Assembly (NCBI RefSeq): GCF_018390535.1
Contig: NZ_JAHBBW010000006.1
Span: forward strand, 1 to 64,000
Direction of reading: 5' to 3'
DNA from: Bacteroides propionicigenes
GTDB lineage: Bacteria; Bacteroidota; Bacteroidia; Bacteroidales; Bacteroidaceae
DNA length: 64,000 bases
How positions within the stretch are numbered: position 1 is the first letter of the stretch; each line of letters opens with the position of its first letter. The position numbers were made by a program, and so were the translations under genes. This document shows positions 37,433-46,996 of the stretch, in pieces. Under the pieces are notes generated by a model. It worked only from the letters and a program-made list of their open reading frames with translations. It did not search any database and was not told where the DNA came from.

Positions 37433-37471
37433 GAGGATAAGTGATTAGTGGTTAATAATTAGCGGTTAGCG
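37433..37471 (+). repeat. Degenerate AT-rich word linker before tcdA
   Basis: The spacer consists of repeated variants of GTTAG, GTTAAT and AATTAG and abuts the ATG. On its own strand it resembles the spacer before NamZ copy 1 (14539-14565). Confidence 0.5.
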
Positions 37472-38185
37472 ATGATGGAGGATTGGAGACAGAGAACCCG
37501 GCTTTTGTTGGGCGAGGAGAAAATGGAACGGTTGCGGCAAGCGCACGTGTTGGTGGTCGGTCTTGGAGGAGTAGGCGCTTATGCGGCCGAAATGATATGC
37601 CGTGCCGGTGTGGGGCGAATGACGATTGTAGATGCGGACACGGTGCAGCCTACCAATATAAATCGTCAGCTTCCTGCTTTACACTCCACTATGGGAAGGG
37701 AGAAAGCCGAAGTTTTGGCGGCACGTTTTAAAGATATCAACCCGGAGGTACAACTGACAGTATTGCCTGTATTCCTGAAAGACGATAATATATCCGAACT
37801 GCTTGATGCTGCCTGCTATGACTTTGTGGTAGACGCTATTGATACGCTTGCTCCTAAATGTTATTTGATAGCGGAAACACTGAAGCGGCATATCAAGATT
37901 GTGTCGAGCATGGGGGCGGGAGCCAAGAGTGATATTACGCAGATACGTTTTGCCGATATATGGGATACCTATCACTGCGGATTGAGTAAGGCGGTGAGAA
38001 AACGCTTGCAAAAATTGGGGATTAAACGTAAACTTCCGGTCGTTTTCAGTACCGAGCAAGCCGACCCAAAGGCGGTACTGTTGACGGAAGATGAACAGAA
38101 CAAGAAATCCACTTGCGGAACTGTAAGCTATATGCCGGCAGTGTTTGGATGTTACCTTGCGGAATACGTCATTAAAAGATTGTAA
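37472..38185 (+). CDS. tcdA: tRNA threonylcarbamoyladenosine dehydratase
   Basis: 237 residues, E1/ThiF/MoeB fold. Cyclises t6A37 of tRNA to ct6A using ATP. Nucleotide motif VVGLGGVGAYAAEM (28-41), the acidic VDADTVQPTNINRQ (53-66), DAIDTLAPK (120-128) and the C-terminal STCGTVSYMPAVFGCYLAE match CsdL/TcdA. A second Met (37475) could also be the start. Confidence 0.93.
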   Translation: MMEDWRQRTRLLLGEEKMERLRQAHVLVVGLGGVGAYAAEMICRAGVGRMTIVDADTVQPTNINRQLPALHSTMGREKAEVLAARFKDINPEVQLTVLPVFLKDDNISELLDAACYDFVVDAIDTLAPKCYLIAETLKRHIKIVSSMGAGAKSDITQIRFADIWDTYHCGLSKAVRKRLQKLGIKRKLPVVFSTEQADPKAVLLTEDEQNKKSTCGTVSYMPAVFGCYLAEYVIKRL

Positions 38186-38227
38186 CAAGACTATCAAATA
38201 GTCAATAGTCAAATAGTAACTAAAACG
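38186..38227 (+). repeat. Word linker before lolD
   Basis: Three near-copies of AATAGTCA/AATAGTAAC fill the spacer between tcdA and lolD. Confidence 0.5.
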
Positions 38228-38884
38228 ATGATACGATTAGAAGGAATAACGAAGAGCTTTGGCAATTTGCAGGTATTGCGGGGTATCGATTTGGAAATAG
38301 AAAAAGGGGAAATTGTAAGTATTGTCGGTCCCAGTGGTGCGGGAAAGACTACTTTGTTGCAGATTATGGGGACACTGGATATGCCCGATAACGGTTCGGT
38401 GGCGATTGACGGTACGTTGGTGAATCTGTTGAATGAAAAAGAACTCTCCGCTTTCCGTAACAGGCATATAGGTTTTGTTTTTCAGTTTCATCAATTACTG
38501 CCGGAATTCACTGCTTTGGAGAATGTGATGATACCGGCTTTTATCGCCGGGGTGGGGCAGCAAGAGGCCAGAATTGCAGCTATTGAGATGTTGAATTTTA
38601 TGGGGTTGGCGGAACGGGCTTCGCACAAGCCTAATGAGTTGTCCGGTGGCGAGAAGCAAAGGGTTGCTGTTGCACGTGCGCTCATTAATCATCCTGCAGT
38701 GGTGCTGGCGGATGAACCATCCGGAAGTTTGGACACCCATAACAAAGAAGAACTACATCAGTTGTTCTTTGATTTACGTAACCGCTTGGGACAAACGTTT
38801 GTCATTGTAACGCACGATGAAGGATTGGCACAAATTACAGACCGCACTATTCATCTGAAAGATGGGGCGGTATGTAAGGATTAG
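38228..38884 (+). CDS. lolD: LolD-like ABC transporter ATP-binding protein
   Basis: 218 residues. Walker [10 protein letters not shown] (34-42), Q-loop [19 protein letters not shown], signature LSGGEKQRV, Walker [13 protein letters not shown] and switch histidine VTHDEG. It belongs to the MacB/LolD subfamily that drives lipoprotein release from the inner membrane or related mechanotransmission. No permease gene lies beside it in the window, which is common for lolD in Bacteroides. Confidence 0.88.
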   Translation: MIRLEGITKSFGNLQVLRGIDLEIEKGEIVSIVGPSGAGKTTLLQIMGTLDMPDNGSVAIDGTLVNLLNEKELSAFRNRHIGFVFQFHQLLPEFTALENVMIPAFIAGVGQQEARIAAIEMLNFMGLAERASHKPNELSGGEKQRVAVARALINHPAVVLADEPSGSLDTHNKEELHQLFFDLRNRLGQTFVIVTHDEGLAQITDRTIHLKDGAVCKD

Positions 38885-38893
38885 ATTTTGTTC

Positions 38894-39826
38894 CTATTCA
38901 AAACAAACATAGTGGCTCAACTGCTCCAGATCACTCTCGGTGAATTCTTCGTAGAGGACAAATGGCTTGAGATTATGTAGTGTACCTTTCTTTTTGCGGT
39001 ATTCTACAATGGCTTTTGCTTGGTAAAAGTTTATGTAAGGATGGTGGCGGAGACGTTCTATACCGACGCGGTTCAGGTTGATGCGACTGATTTCAGAGGG
39101 CGCAACAATGAACCATGTTTGCAATTGGCGATAGTCCAAATGAATATCCTGCAATTGCTCTATTTGGTAAAAACCGCCCAAGCGTTGTCGGTAACCCACT
39201 ATTAATCGTGCTATGCCGCTGCCTATGCCGGGAATCTTCTTCAACTCGGTGGTATCTGCATGGTTTAAGTTGAGCACTGTGCCTGCCGGATATTTATAAA
39301 GACTGTCTTTCTTTGTTTGCGGGAGAGTAAGTAGAGCGGTTGCCTTTCTTATAGTGTCTTCTGCCGTAAAATAGATGTAAGGGGAGAGTGTCCGGTATTG
39401 TTCTTCTGTCAATCCGTATACCTTTTTGAAATCTTCTGTTTTGCGGAACTTTCCCCCTTTGCTCCGATAGCGTAAGATGTTCCTTGCTATCCATGCAGGA
39501 AGGCCTAAGCGGCAGAAGGTAATGGAATCCGCACGGTTAGGGTCAAAGGGAGCTAATATGACTGTTTCCCTTTTATATCTTCCAGGCTTATTGAAGCGGG
39601 CATTCGCCTTTTTTTCTTGTTCCCGTATAGAACTGATAAAGCTATCGTATTCTTTCAGGGCGGCAGCCTGTTCCCGAATTTCTTCATCAGAAAGTTGCCG
39701 GTTGTTTTGCAGGAAAGAATAAATATGCCCGGAGAGAAAGATTAGGATAATTCCAATGATAAGAACAAGGATGCCACGTCTTTCTCCCCGGGAGAAGTAT
39801 AAGAAGTCTTTAAACGGGTTTTTCAT
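38894..39826 (-). CDS. Helix-hairpin-helix domain membrane-anchored protein
   Basis: 310 residues. One N-terminal membrane segment (about 17-38; GILVLIIGIILIFLSGHIYSF) and then ComEA-like helix-hairpin-helix repeats: ITFCRLGLPAWIARNILRYRSKGG, LKKIPGIGSGIARLIVGYRQRLGG, and RLRHHPYINFYQAKAIVEYRKKKG. Such proteins bind DNA or act as scaffolds; the function here is unknown. Six bases after the NSS transporter gene, so co-transcribed. Confidence 0.85.
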   Translation of the reverse strand: MKNPFKDFLYFSRGERRGILVLIIGIILIFLSGHIYSFLQNNRQLSDEEIREQAAALKEYDSFISSIREQEKKANARFNKPGRYKRETVILAPFDPNRADSITFCRLGLPAWIARNILRYRSKGGKFRKTEDFKKVYGLTEEQYRTLSPYIYFTAEDTIRKATALLTLPQTKKDSLYKYPAGTVLNLNHADTTELKKIPGIGSGIARLIVGYRQRLGGFYQIEQLQDIHLDYRQLQTWFIVAPSEISRINLNRVGIERLRHHPYINFYQAKAIVEYRKKKGTLHNLKPFVLYEEFTESDLEQLSHYVCFE

Positions 39827-39832
39827 GATGGT

Positions 39833-41200
39833 TTATTTGAGGAAACCCAATTCATTGATGAAAATAAGCCCGATACCTATTGGAGCGATGAATTTTAGAA
39901 TGAAGATTAATAATTTGTATATATGTATGTGTAAAGTTCCGTTATTGCTGACTTCTTCCCAGACAATCTTTTTGTCCAGATACCAACCGGTAAAGATGGA
40001 GATAAAGAAGCCACCCAGCGGTAACATGATTTTGGCGGTTACAAAGTCGAATAAATCGAATAGGTTAAGACCAAAGATTGTGTAATTCTTTCCTACGCCT
40101 AACGACAACGAACATAATATCCCCAGTATGATACAACCGGCCGTGACCAATCTCGCCGCCTTACCGCGTGTGAATTTGAATTCTTCATGCAGGTAGGCCG
40201 TTACAACTTCGTGTAAAGAAATGGTTGAAGTCAATGCCGCAAGTGCCAGTAAGATATAGAACATGAGTGACAGGGCGATTGCCAACCAAGGTATGCCGCC
40301 GAATGCTTGTTGAAACACATTGGGCAGTGTGATGAACAGCAAACTCGGTCCTGCATCCGGCTGGATACCTACCGAAAATGCGGCGGGGAAGATGATGACT
40401 CCTGCAAGAATGGCAACTAATGTATCGATAGCGGCTACGTTGAGCGCCGTCTTAGGCAGGTTGGTGTCATTCCTGAAATAAGAAGCGTATGTGCAGAGAC
40501 ACCCCATGCCAAGACTTAGTGAAAAGAATGCCTGCCCCATTGCTCCTAAGAACACGTTGCCATCCACCTTGCTGAAGTCCGGTTTTAACAGGAATTCGAT
40601 ACCTGCGCCTGCACCGGGCAGTGATATGGAACAAATGGCAAGTACTATCAGCAGAATGAATAGCATAGGCATCATTATTTTTGCTGATTTCTCGATACCC
40701 TTTTCCACTCCTTTTACGATGATGAAGTGGGTGGTCAACAAGAATAAAATCAACCATAGAATAGGACGCCACGGATTACTGACAAAACCATTGAAGGAAG
40801 CGATGAACTCTGCGGCTGATTTGCCGGCAAAGCTGTTGGTGGCGGCTTCTCCTATGAACTCCAAAGTCCATCCCGCCACTACCGAGTAGTAACCCAAGAT
40901 AAGGAATCCGGCTAATACGCCCATTCGTCCCACCCAGCGCCATTGGGTTCCCGGAGCCAGTTTGTGATATGCTCCGGCTGTGTTGGCGCGCGAACGGCGT
41001 CCGATAAGAAATTCCGCCATCATGATAGGGATTCCTAAGATAAGAACACAAACCAAATATATCAGTATGAAGGCTGCACCGCCATGGTTGCCTGTCTCGA
41101 AAGGAAACCTCCAGATATTACCCAAACCAACTGCGGAACCGGCTGAGGCAAGTATCACTCCCAGCTTGCTTCCAAAGTTCGCTCTTTCATTTCTTGTCAT
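39833..41200 (-). CDS. Sodium-dependent neurotransmitter-type transporter (NSS/SNF family)
   Basis: 455 residues with about 12 membrane segments. The N-terminus NERANFGSKLGVILASAGSAVGLGNIWRFPF is the family hallmark of LeuT-like sodium:amino-acid symporters, and SLSLGMGCLCTYASYF follows the second sodium/substrate region. Substrate not determinable. First gene of a two-gene unit. Confidence 0.94.
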   Translation of the reverse strand: MTRNERANFGSKLGVILASAGSAVGLGNIWRFPFETGNHGGAAFILIYLVCVLILGIPIMMAEFLIGRRSRANTAGAYHKLAPGTQWRWVGRMGVLAGFLILGYYSVVAGWTLEFIGEAATNSFAGKSAAEFIASFNGFVSNPWRPILWLILFLLTTHFIIVKGVEKGIEKSAKIMMPMLFILLIVLAICSISLPGAGAGIEFLLKPDFSKVDGNVFLGAMGQAFFSLSLGMGCLCTYASYFRNDTNLPKTALNVAAIDTLVAILAGVIIFPAAFSVGIQPDAGPSLLFITLPNVFQQAFGGIPWLAIALSLMFYILLALAALTSTISLHEVVTAYLHEEFKFTRGKAARLVTAGCIILGILCSLSLGVGKNYTIFGLNLFDLFDFVTAKIMLPLGGFFISIFTGWYLDKKIVWEEVSNNGTLHIHIYKLLIFILKFIAPIGIGLIFINELGFLK

Positions 41201-41249
41201 AAAACGTGGATTTTTCTTACAATTCGTTATTAATAGCTCTTAAAACGTG

Positions 41250-41257
41250 CAAATATA
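41250..41257 (-). promoter_or_regulatory. Bacteroides -7 box for the NSS transporter
   Basis: Minus strand TATATTTG, 49 bases before the start at 41200. Confidence 0.5.
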
Positions 41258-41269
41258 GAAAATGTTCCC

Positions 41270-41277
41270 TACTTTTG
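41270..41277 (+). promoter_or_regulatory. Bacteroides -7 box for the VanZ-like gene
   Basis: Plus strand TACTTTTG, 26 bases before ATG 41304, back to back with the minus-strand box at 41250. Confidence 0.5.
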
Positions 41278-41303
41278 TGCACAGATTGTTCATTATTTGA
41301 GAT

Positions 41304-41702
41304 ATGCTATATTATATTAAGAAATATCCGGCATCACTTGCGGTGATACTTACCGTAATTTATTTGTCGTTTTTTAAACCGCCTGCCACTGAATTGGGCA
41401 CTATCTCTTATCTTGACAAGGTTGTGCATATCTGTATGTATTTCGGTATGTCGGGTATGCTGTGGCTGGAATTCTTGCGGGCGCATCGCAGAGACCATAC
41501 CCCTATATGGCACGCGTGGGTGGGAGCATTTGTTTGTCCGGTGTTGTTTAGCGGGGCAGTGGAGTTGTTGCAGGAGTATTGCACTACCTACCGTGGTGGT
41601 GATTGGCTGGACTTTGCAGCCAATACCACGGGAGCTGTTCTGTCATCATTGATAGCTTATTTTGTATTGAAGCCGAGGATGATGCGTAAATCTGTGGATT
41701 AG
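41304..41702 (+). CDS. VanZ-like membrane protein
   Basis: 132 residues with four hydrophobic helices. The pattern LDKVVHICMYFGMSGMLW followed by EYCTTYRGGDWLDFAANTTG is that of VanZ-family proteins; VanZ itself gives low-level teicoplanin resistance but most chromosomal homologues are uncharacterised. The stop codon overlaps the murF stop on the other strand by three bases. Confidence 0.85.
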   Translation: MLYYIKKYPASLAVILTVIYLSFFKPPATELGTISYLDKVVHICMYFGMSGMLWLEFLRAHRRDHTPIWHAWVGAFVCPVLFSGAVELLQEYCTTYRGGDWLDFAANTTGAVLSSLIAYFVLKPRMMRKSVD

Positions 41703-42997
41703 AGATAGTCTGTTACGGTGTTCAGTTTGATTCCGTTTGAACCTTTTATTAAGATTGTTTTTCCGCAGGGCTTATTCTTCCGGAGTTCGGCTATTAATGC
41801 CGGAGCGTCGGGGTAGGTGGGGTAGGTGTGACGGGTTTCGGCAAACAGTTCACCTACCAGCGCTACATCCTTAAAGCCGCATTCTTCCAGATAGTCTACT
41901 ATCTTTTGGTGTTCCTCGGGGCTGTCTTTCCCCAACTCGCGCATATCTCCCAATATCAGCATTTTTTGTGAGGCTTGCATATTGTGAAAGTTGCTGATGG
42001 ATGCCAGCATACTTGTCGGGTTGGCATTGTAAGCGTCAATAATCAGTGTGTTGTCCGCTGTCTTCTTCAGTTGCGAACGGTTGTTGTGAGGCTCATATTC
42101 ATTCAGGGCTTTGTCTATTTTCTCCGGTTCTACTCCGAAGAAACGCCCGATAGTGATGGCTGCCAAGGCATTGGGGAAGTTATATTCGCCAATCAGTCGG
42201 GTATGCACTTCATGACGCTCTCCTTCTTTCCCGGCTTTCCATTCAAAAGCAAGATAAGGGGAGTTTCCGGTGACGTGTCCATTGACATATAAATTGTCCG
42301 CTTCTCCATAGGTTATCGGATTCAGCCCCCAGGCTATTTCTGTGAGGTGAGGATTGTCCTGATGAAGAAAGATGGTGGAGTTGCCTTGCCGGCGCAGATA
42401 GTCGTACAGTTCACCTTTAGTCCGGACAACGCCTTCAAAAGAACCGAATCCTTCTAAATGGGCTTTTCCTACATTGGTGATGATTCCATAATCTGGTTCG
42501 GCTATTTCTACCAGTTCCTTGATGTCTCCGGGATGGCTGGCTCCCATTTCCACCACGCCAAGCTCGTGTTCGGCTTTCAGGCGGAGAAGGGTGAGCGGCA
42601 CACCGATTGGATTGTTCAGGTTTCCCAGTGTGTACAGTATGTTGTACTTTTGCGACAAGACGGCGGATATAAGTTCCTTGGTCGTAGTCTTGCCGTTGGT
42701 TCCGGTGATGCCGATAATACGTGTGCCCAGTTGGCGGTGATGATAGTTGGCAAGTTGCTGCAGGGTATGCAGGCAGTTGTCCACTAATATATAATGTATA
42801 TCTCCGGCGGGGGCATAGGCGGCTTCGTCCACAACCGCGTAGGCGCTTCCTGCTTCCAGCGCTTTGGAGGCAAAGGCATTGCCGTTGAATGTATCGCCTT
42901 TCAGGGCGATAAACAATGAGCCTTTCGGGCAGTTGCGGCTGTCGGTGGTGACGCCGGTACAGCTAAGGAATATTTGATAAAGAGTGGTTATATCCAT
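41699..42997 (-). CDS. murF: UDP-N-acetylmuramoyl-tripeptide--D-alanyl-D-alanine ligase
   Basis: 432 residues. Adds D-Ala-D-Ala to UDP-MurNAc-tripeptide, the last cytoplasmic step of the peptidoglycan precursor. Mur ligase motifs: DSRNCPKGSLFIALKGDTFNGNAF, ATP loop ITGTNGKTTTKEL (about 104-116), EMGASHPGDI, and DAYNANPTSMLASI. Complete. Starts 6 bases after the sensor kinase gene, so expression is probably linked to it. Confidence 0.95.
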   Translation of the reverse strand: MDITTLYQIFLSCTGVTTDSRNCPKGSLFIALKGDTFNGNAFASKALEAGSAYAVVDEAAYAPAGDIHYILVDNCLHTLQQLANYHHRQLGTRIIGITGTNGKTTTKELISAVLSQKYNILYTLGNLNNPIGVPLTLLRLKAEHELGVVEMGASHPGDIKELVEIAEPDYGIITNVGKAHLEGFGSFEGVVRTKGELYDYLRRQGNSTIFLHQDNPHLTEIAWGLNPITYGEADNLYVNGHVTGNSPYLAFEWKAGKEGERHEVHTRLIGEYNFPNALAAITIGRFFGVEPEKIDKALNEYEPHNNRSQLKKTADNTLIIDAYNANPTSMLASISNFHNMQASQKMLILGDMRELGKDSPEEHQKIVDYLEECGFKDVALVGELFAETRHTYPTYPDAPALIAELRKNKPCGKTILIKGSNGIKLNTVTDYL

Positions 42998-43003
42998 GAT
43001 TTT

Positions 43004-45034
43004 CTATTCTTTGGTTTTCAATGGTAAGGTTAGCAAGAACCGGCAGCCGTTCGTGTAGTTCGGGTCGAGCGTAAGGTTGCCACCCATCTTTTCTGCGCAA
43101 ATGCGTCCGATGGACAGTCCCAGTCCGGTGCCTTGCGCAAAGGTATCTATCTTAGTGAAACGTTCGAATACAAACTCTTGTTTGTCCGCGGGGATGCCTA
43201 TCCCGGTATCTGTCACACTGAAGATGATATGTTGCTGTTCCTTGTCCGTGTGCCAACCAAGAGTAATATTACCGTCTGACGTGAATTTCGAGGCATTCTT
43301 CAGCAGGTGAGAGAGTATTTGGCAGATGCGCTTCGGGTTGGTATAAAAGCCAAATTCCTCCTGCTCTGCCTGCAGTCTGAGCGTAACTCCCGGTTTAAGG
43401 TCGTTAGTGGCTTTTTCAAGGCACTCCCGGCATAATCTCGTAGCATCTGCCGGAATATCGGTCGGTATCTCTGTGCCACTGTCCAAACTCGAAATATCCA
43501 ATACGTCTTCTACCAGTTGTAGCAGGTTGTTGCTGCCTTGCTCTATGATACCGGCATATTCTTGCGCTTCCGTACTTTCACCGCTGATACTGCTTAGTAT
43601 CTGGGAGAAACCCACGATAGAGTTTAGGGGAGTACGGATTTCGTGACTCATGTTCTGTATGAATTCCGTTTTCATTATGCTTGCCTGTTCGGCGCGCTCC
43701 TTTGCGATGAGCAGTTCCTGCTCGGAGATAAGCAGCCGTTTGTTTTTCTCGGAAATTGCTTTTTGAGATGTCTTGAGTCTTCCGTTGAGCAGGTGCTCAC
43801 GGTAGAAGAATATCGAGCCGAGGATTAGCAGTACAATTAGCAGTACAATGATGCGTTGTTTATTTGCCAGATCTTGCTGTTGGGCCTTTTGCTGAAGTTC
43901 CGCTTTTTCAATGTTGAGCTTTTCCACTCCTAATATGGCGGAGAATTCTCCGGCGGCAATATCCTCATGAATCCGGTTTATGGAATCGGTCTTCTGGATA
44001 TATGCACTATAATATTCGACTGCTTTGGCAGTATTTCCCATTTCCCTGTAGATGATTGCTTTGCTCAATAATTCATCTCCCCAAGAGACTTTATTTGCAT
44101 AATTCCGGGAGATATATTCCTGTACGGATAGCGCTTTGGCAGGTTGGCGGGTAGCCATGTAATAGTTTCTTTCGTTCTGATAATAGTCAGTAGCCATTCG
44201 CTGCACTTCTTTTTCCTCATCCAATAGCTTTTTGGCTTTCTGCAGGCATTCTTTTGCTTTGGGGTATTCTTTAAGGGCTTGATAGTAATCGGCGTATCTT
44301 AAGTAAAAGTAATATTCCTGCTGAGCGCTATATATATACTTTTCGGCTTTGTCCAGACATTCTTTGGCTTTATCCATCTCTCTCAAAGTACAATAGAAAG
44401 AGGCCAGCAGGGAGCATGTATTTCCCAGATTATAGGTGTCGATGTTGTACTTCAGGGTAATTTCTATTTCTTTTTCCCGAGCTTCGGCAGCCTGCTTAAA
44501 AAGTCTTTTGGTTTGGTAAATGGAACTCAATATATTGTAAGCATTTGCCATTCCGGCGGGATAGTTGTCTTGCTCAGCCTGCTTCATCATTTTATCGGCT
44601 TCGTACAAAGCCATATTGTATTGGCGTTGTTTGATGTAATAGTTGATGAGCCTTTTGCTCCATGCAAAATAGTAATACTTAGGCTGGTTTGTCTCTGTAG
44701 AGAACTTCTTTACCAGTTCTACGTAGTACAAGATACTGTCTTTATTTTTGTTTTGAAAGTAATGGTGGTCCAGCTTGTTGGTTAAGGCTACTGCCTGCAT
44801 ACGCAAGTCTTTTTTTTCGCCTGCCATGCGGAATAAAGTATCTGCCATCTGCATGATGGCGGGAGATAAAATCTCTGCCTTGCAGCGCAGATAATAGTCG
44901 TATAGAACACTATCCACGTTGTATTCCTTCATTGCGTTCTTTTGTTGTCCTTGCGCAGATGAGCCATAGAGCATAAAAGAGAAGCACAGAACGCAGAATA
45001 AGATGGTAAAGAATTGTTTGGAACTTACCTTCAT
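43004..45034 (-). CDS. TPR-containing membrane sensor histidine kinase
   Basis: 676 residues. Signal peptide (cleavage near SSAQG), a periplasmic helical region with TPR-like repeats (about 60-360), one membrane segment (about 394-411), a coiled coil, then HisKA with [11 protein letters not shown] (phospho-acceptor H464) and HATPase_c with [24 protein letters not shown] and GTGLGLSIG. No receiver domain, and no response regulator gene beside it. The architecture is common in Bacteroides. The partner gene murF follows 6 bases later. Confidence 0.93.
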   Translation of the reverse strand: MKVSSKQFFTILFCVLCFSFMLYGSSAQGQQKNAMKEYNVDSVLYDYYLRCKAEILSPAIMQMADTLFRMAGEKKDLRMQAVALTNKLDHHYFQNKNKDSILYYVELVKKFSTETNQPKYYYFAWSKRLINYYIKQRQYNMALYEADKMMKQAEQDNYPAGMANAYNILSSIYQTKRLFKQAAEAREKEIEITLKYNIDTYNLGNTCSLLASFYCTLREMDKAKECLDKAEKYIYSAQQEYYFYLRYADYYQALKEYPKAKECLQKAKKLLDEEKEVQRMATDYYQNERNYYMATRQPAKALSVQEYISRNYANKVSWGDELLSKAIIYREMGNTAKAVEYYSAYIQKTDSINRIHEDIAAGEFSAILGVEKLNIEKAELQQKAQQQDLANKQRIIVLLIVLLILGSIFFYREHLLNGRLKTSQKAISEKNKRLLISEQELLIAKERAEQASIMKTEFIQNMSHEIRTPLNSIVGFSQILSSISGESTEAQEYAGIIEQGSNNLLQLVEDVLDISSLDSGTEIPTDIPADATRLCRECLEKATNDLKPGVTLRLQAEQEEFGFYTNPKRICQILSHLLKNASKFTSDGNITLGWHTDKEQQHIIFSVTDTGIGIPADKQEFVFERFTKIDTFAQGTGLGLSIGRICAEKMGGNLTLDPNYTNGCRFLLTLPLKTKE

Positions 45035-45057
45035 GATAAATACTTGTATATTGTGAA

Positions 45058-45065
45058 CAAAGATA
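45058..45065 (-). promoter_or_regulatory. Bacteroides -7 box for the histidine kinase-murF unit
   Basis: Minus strand TATCTTTG, 23 bases before the start at 45034. Confidence 0.55.
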
Positions 45066-45108
45066 CTTTATTTTTTGAACTTGGTGCACCAACAAAGGCT
45101 TTTTTGTT

Positions 45109-45116
45109 TACATTTG
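45109..45116 (+). promoter_or_regulatory. Bacteroides -7 box for folP
   Basis: TACATTTG, 27 bases before ATG 45144. It lies downstream of the alternative upstream Met at 45075, supporting the shorter start. Confidence 0.6.
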
Positions 45117-45143
45117 CAGTTATCTAATAAAAAAGAACTGTCA

Positions 45144-46016
45144 ATGAAAGCTCTGCAATCCAAATATATAAATGTCAACGGTTTCTTGTTAGACCTTTCT
45201 TCTCCTTGTGTCATGGGGATTCTCAATGTCACTCCCGATTCTTTTTATGCCGGTAGCCGTATGCAGACGGAAATCGATGTAACGCGCCGCATAGAACAGA
45301 TAGTGACCGAGGGGGCGGGCATCATCGATGTCGGCGCTTACTCTTCACGTTCTAATGCGGAGAATGTGTCGCCCGATGAAGAAATGGAACGTCTGCGTAT
45401 GGGACTGGGTATTCTCAGGAAAGTACAGCCCGACGCGGTTGTCTCGGTAGATACTTTCAGGGCGGATGTGGCGAGGATGTGTGTTGAGGAGTATGGAGTG
45501 GCAATCATCAATGATATTGCAGCCGGAGAAATGGATGACAATATGTTCCGTACTGTTGCCGACCTGAATGTTCCGTACATCATGATGCATATGCAGGGTA
45601 CGCCGCAAAATATGCAGCTGCATCCTCATTATGATAATCTGCTGAAAGAGGTATTTATGTATTTTGCCCGTAAAGTGCAGCAACTGCGTGATATGGGCGT
45701 CAAAGATATTATTTTGGACCCGGGGTTTGGCTTCGGCAAGACCGTAGAGCATAATTACGAACTGTTGGTTCATTTGGAGGAGTTCCGTATTTTTGAACTT
45801 CCTTTGTTGGTCGGTGTCTCACGTAAATCGATGATTTACCGTCTGTTGGGAACTACCCCTCAAGATGCGCTGAATGGTACAACCGTATTGGATACCATTT
45901 GTTTGCTGAAGGGGGCTGATATACTTCGTGTGCACGATGTGCGGGAAGCGGTGGAAACGGTGAAAATCGTGGAAGCAATGACTGCTGCCGGTTCTGCATC
46001 GGGTGCAAATTATTAA
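45144..46016 (+). CDS. folP: Dihydropteroate synthase
   Basis: 290 residues from MKALQSKYI (start set by the -7 box at 45109). Condenses p-aminobenzoate with dihydropterin pyrophosphate in folate synthesis; the sulfonamide target. TIM-barrel motifs: VMGILNVTPDSFYAGSR, IIDVGAYSSRSNAENVSPDEE, VSVDTFRADVA, IINDIAAGEMD, DIILDPGFGFGKT and GVSRKSMI. Followed after 26 bases by cdaA. Confidence 0.96.
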   Translation: MKALQSKYINVNGFLLDLSSPCVMGILNVTPDSFYAGSRMQTEIDVTRRIEQIVTEGAGIIDVGAYSSRSNAENVSPDEEMERLRMGLGILRKVQPDAVVSVDTFRADVARMCVEEYGVAIINDIAAGEMDDNMFRTVADLNVPYIMMHMQGTPQNMQLHPHYDNLLKEVFMYFARKVQQLRDMGVKDIILDPGFGFGKTVEHNYELLVHLEEFRIFELPLLVGVSRKSMIYRLLGTTPQDALNGTTVLDTICLLKGADILRVHDVREAVETVKIVEAMTAAGSASGANY

Positions 46017-46042
46017 TCGCTAACCATTAATCGCTAACGACC
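46017..46042 (+). repeat. Word linker before cdaA
   Basis: Two tandem copies of TAATCGCTAAC-like words, running to the GTG start of cdaA. Confidence 0.5.
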
Positions 46043-46807
46043 GTGTTTTTTGAATTTGGCATAAAAGATTTTATAGACATCCTGCTGGTGGCTTTCCTGC
46101 TTTACTATACGTACAAGCTGATGAAAGCCTCCGGGTCTATCAACGTGTTTACGGGTATTCTTGTGTTTATCCTGATTTGGCTGGTGGTCTCCCAAGTGTT
46201 GGAGATGAAACTTTTAGGGTCTATCTTCGACAAGTTGGTCAGTGTGGGCGTGCTTGCGCTTATCGTCCTGTTTCAAGACGAGATACGGCGTTTCCTGCTT
46301 ACGCTCGGTTCACATCAGCATGCCAGTGCGCTGGTGCGTTTCTTCACCGGGAATAAGAAAGAGAGCATGGAGCATGATGAAATAATGCCTGTGGTAATGG
46401 CGTGTATCAGTATGGGGAAACAGAAAGTAGGTGCGCTGATTGTCATTGAACATAATGTGCCTTTGGACGATGTGGTGCGGACGGGAGAGGTAATCAACGC
46501 CGATATAAACCAGCGTCTGATAGAGAACATCTTCTTCAAGAACAGCCCGTTGCACGACGGGGCTATGGTCATCAGCAAGAAGCGCATCAAGGCTGCAGGG
46601 TGCATCCTGCCTGTGTCGCACAATCTGGATATTCCGAAGGAACTGGGGCTGCGCCATCGTGCAGCTATGGGCATATCGCAGGTGTCGGATGCTCATGCGA
46701 TTATTGTGTCGGAAGAGACGGGTTCTATTTCTGTTGCCTATAAGGGGCAGTTCTATTTGCGCTTGAGCGCGGAGGAATTGGAGAGCCTTTTGACAAAAGA
46801 AATTTAA
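46043..46807 (+). CDS. cdaA: Membrane diadenylate cyclase CdaA
   Basis: 254 residues, GTG start. Makes c-di-AMP from two ATP. Three membrane segments in the first ~80 residues, then the DAC domain with HDGAMVIS (D172-G-A) and GLRHRAAMG (R204-H-R206), the two catalytic/ATP-binding motifs. The folP-cdaA order is typical of Bacteroides. c-di-AMP regulates potassium transport and wall homeostasis in other bacteria. Confidence 0.95.
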   Translation: MFFEFGIKDFIDILLVAFLLYYTYKLMKASGSINVFTGILVFILIWLVVSQVLEMKLLGSIFDKLVSVGVLALIVLFQDEIRRFLLTLGSHQHASALVRFFTGNKKESMEHDEIMPVVMACISMGKQKVGALIVIEHNVPLDDVVRTGEVINADINQRLIENIFFKNSPLHDGAMVISKKRIKAAGCILPVSHNLDIPKELGLRHRAAMGISQVSDAHAIIVSEETGSISVAYKGQFYLRLSAEELESLLTKEI

Positions 46808-46866
46808 ATGAAACCGGATGTTTCTATCGGCTTGTAAGTGGTTGATAACCAATGCAGTTTCTGTAG

Positions 46867-46930
46867 GGTAGTCTCAGTCGTATACTGAGATGCCCTAAGT
46901 ATACGACTGAGGCTACCTCCATATACGACT
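46867..46930. repeat. Inverted and direct word array (locus B)
   Basis: 46867-46886 and 46898-46917 are inverted repeats of 20 bases with one mismatch. The core word GTATACGACT or its complement occurs at 46876, 46899 and, as ATATACGACT, at 46921, spaced 23 and 22 bases. No T run follows. Compare the arrays at 4150 and 60366. Confidence 0.75.
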
Positions 46931-46996
46931 TATTTCCCATGATTCTGTGTATGTAAAGATAAGTAACTTATAACTCATAATTTATAACTGAATAGA

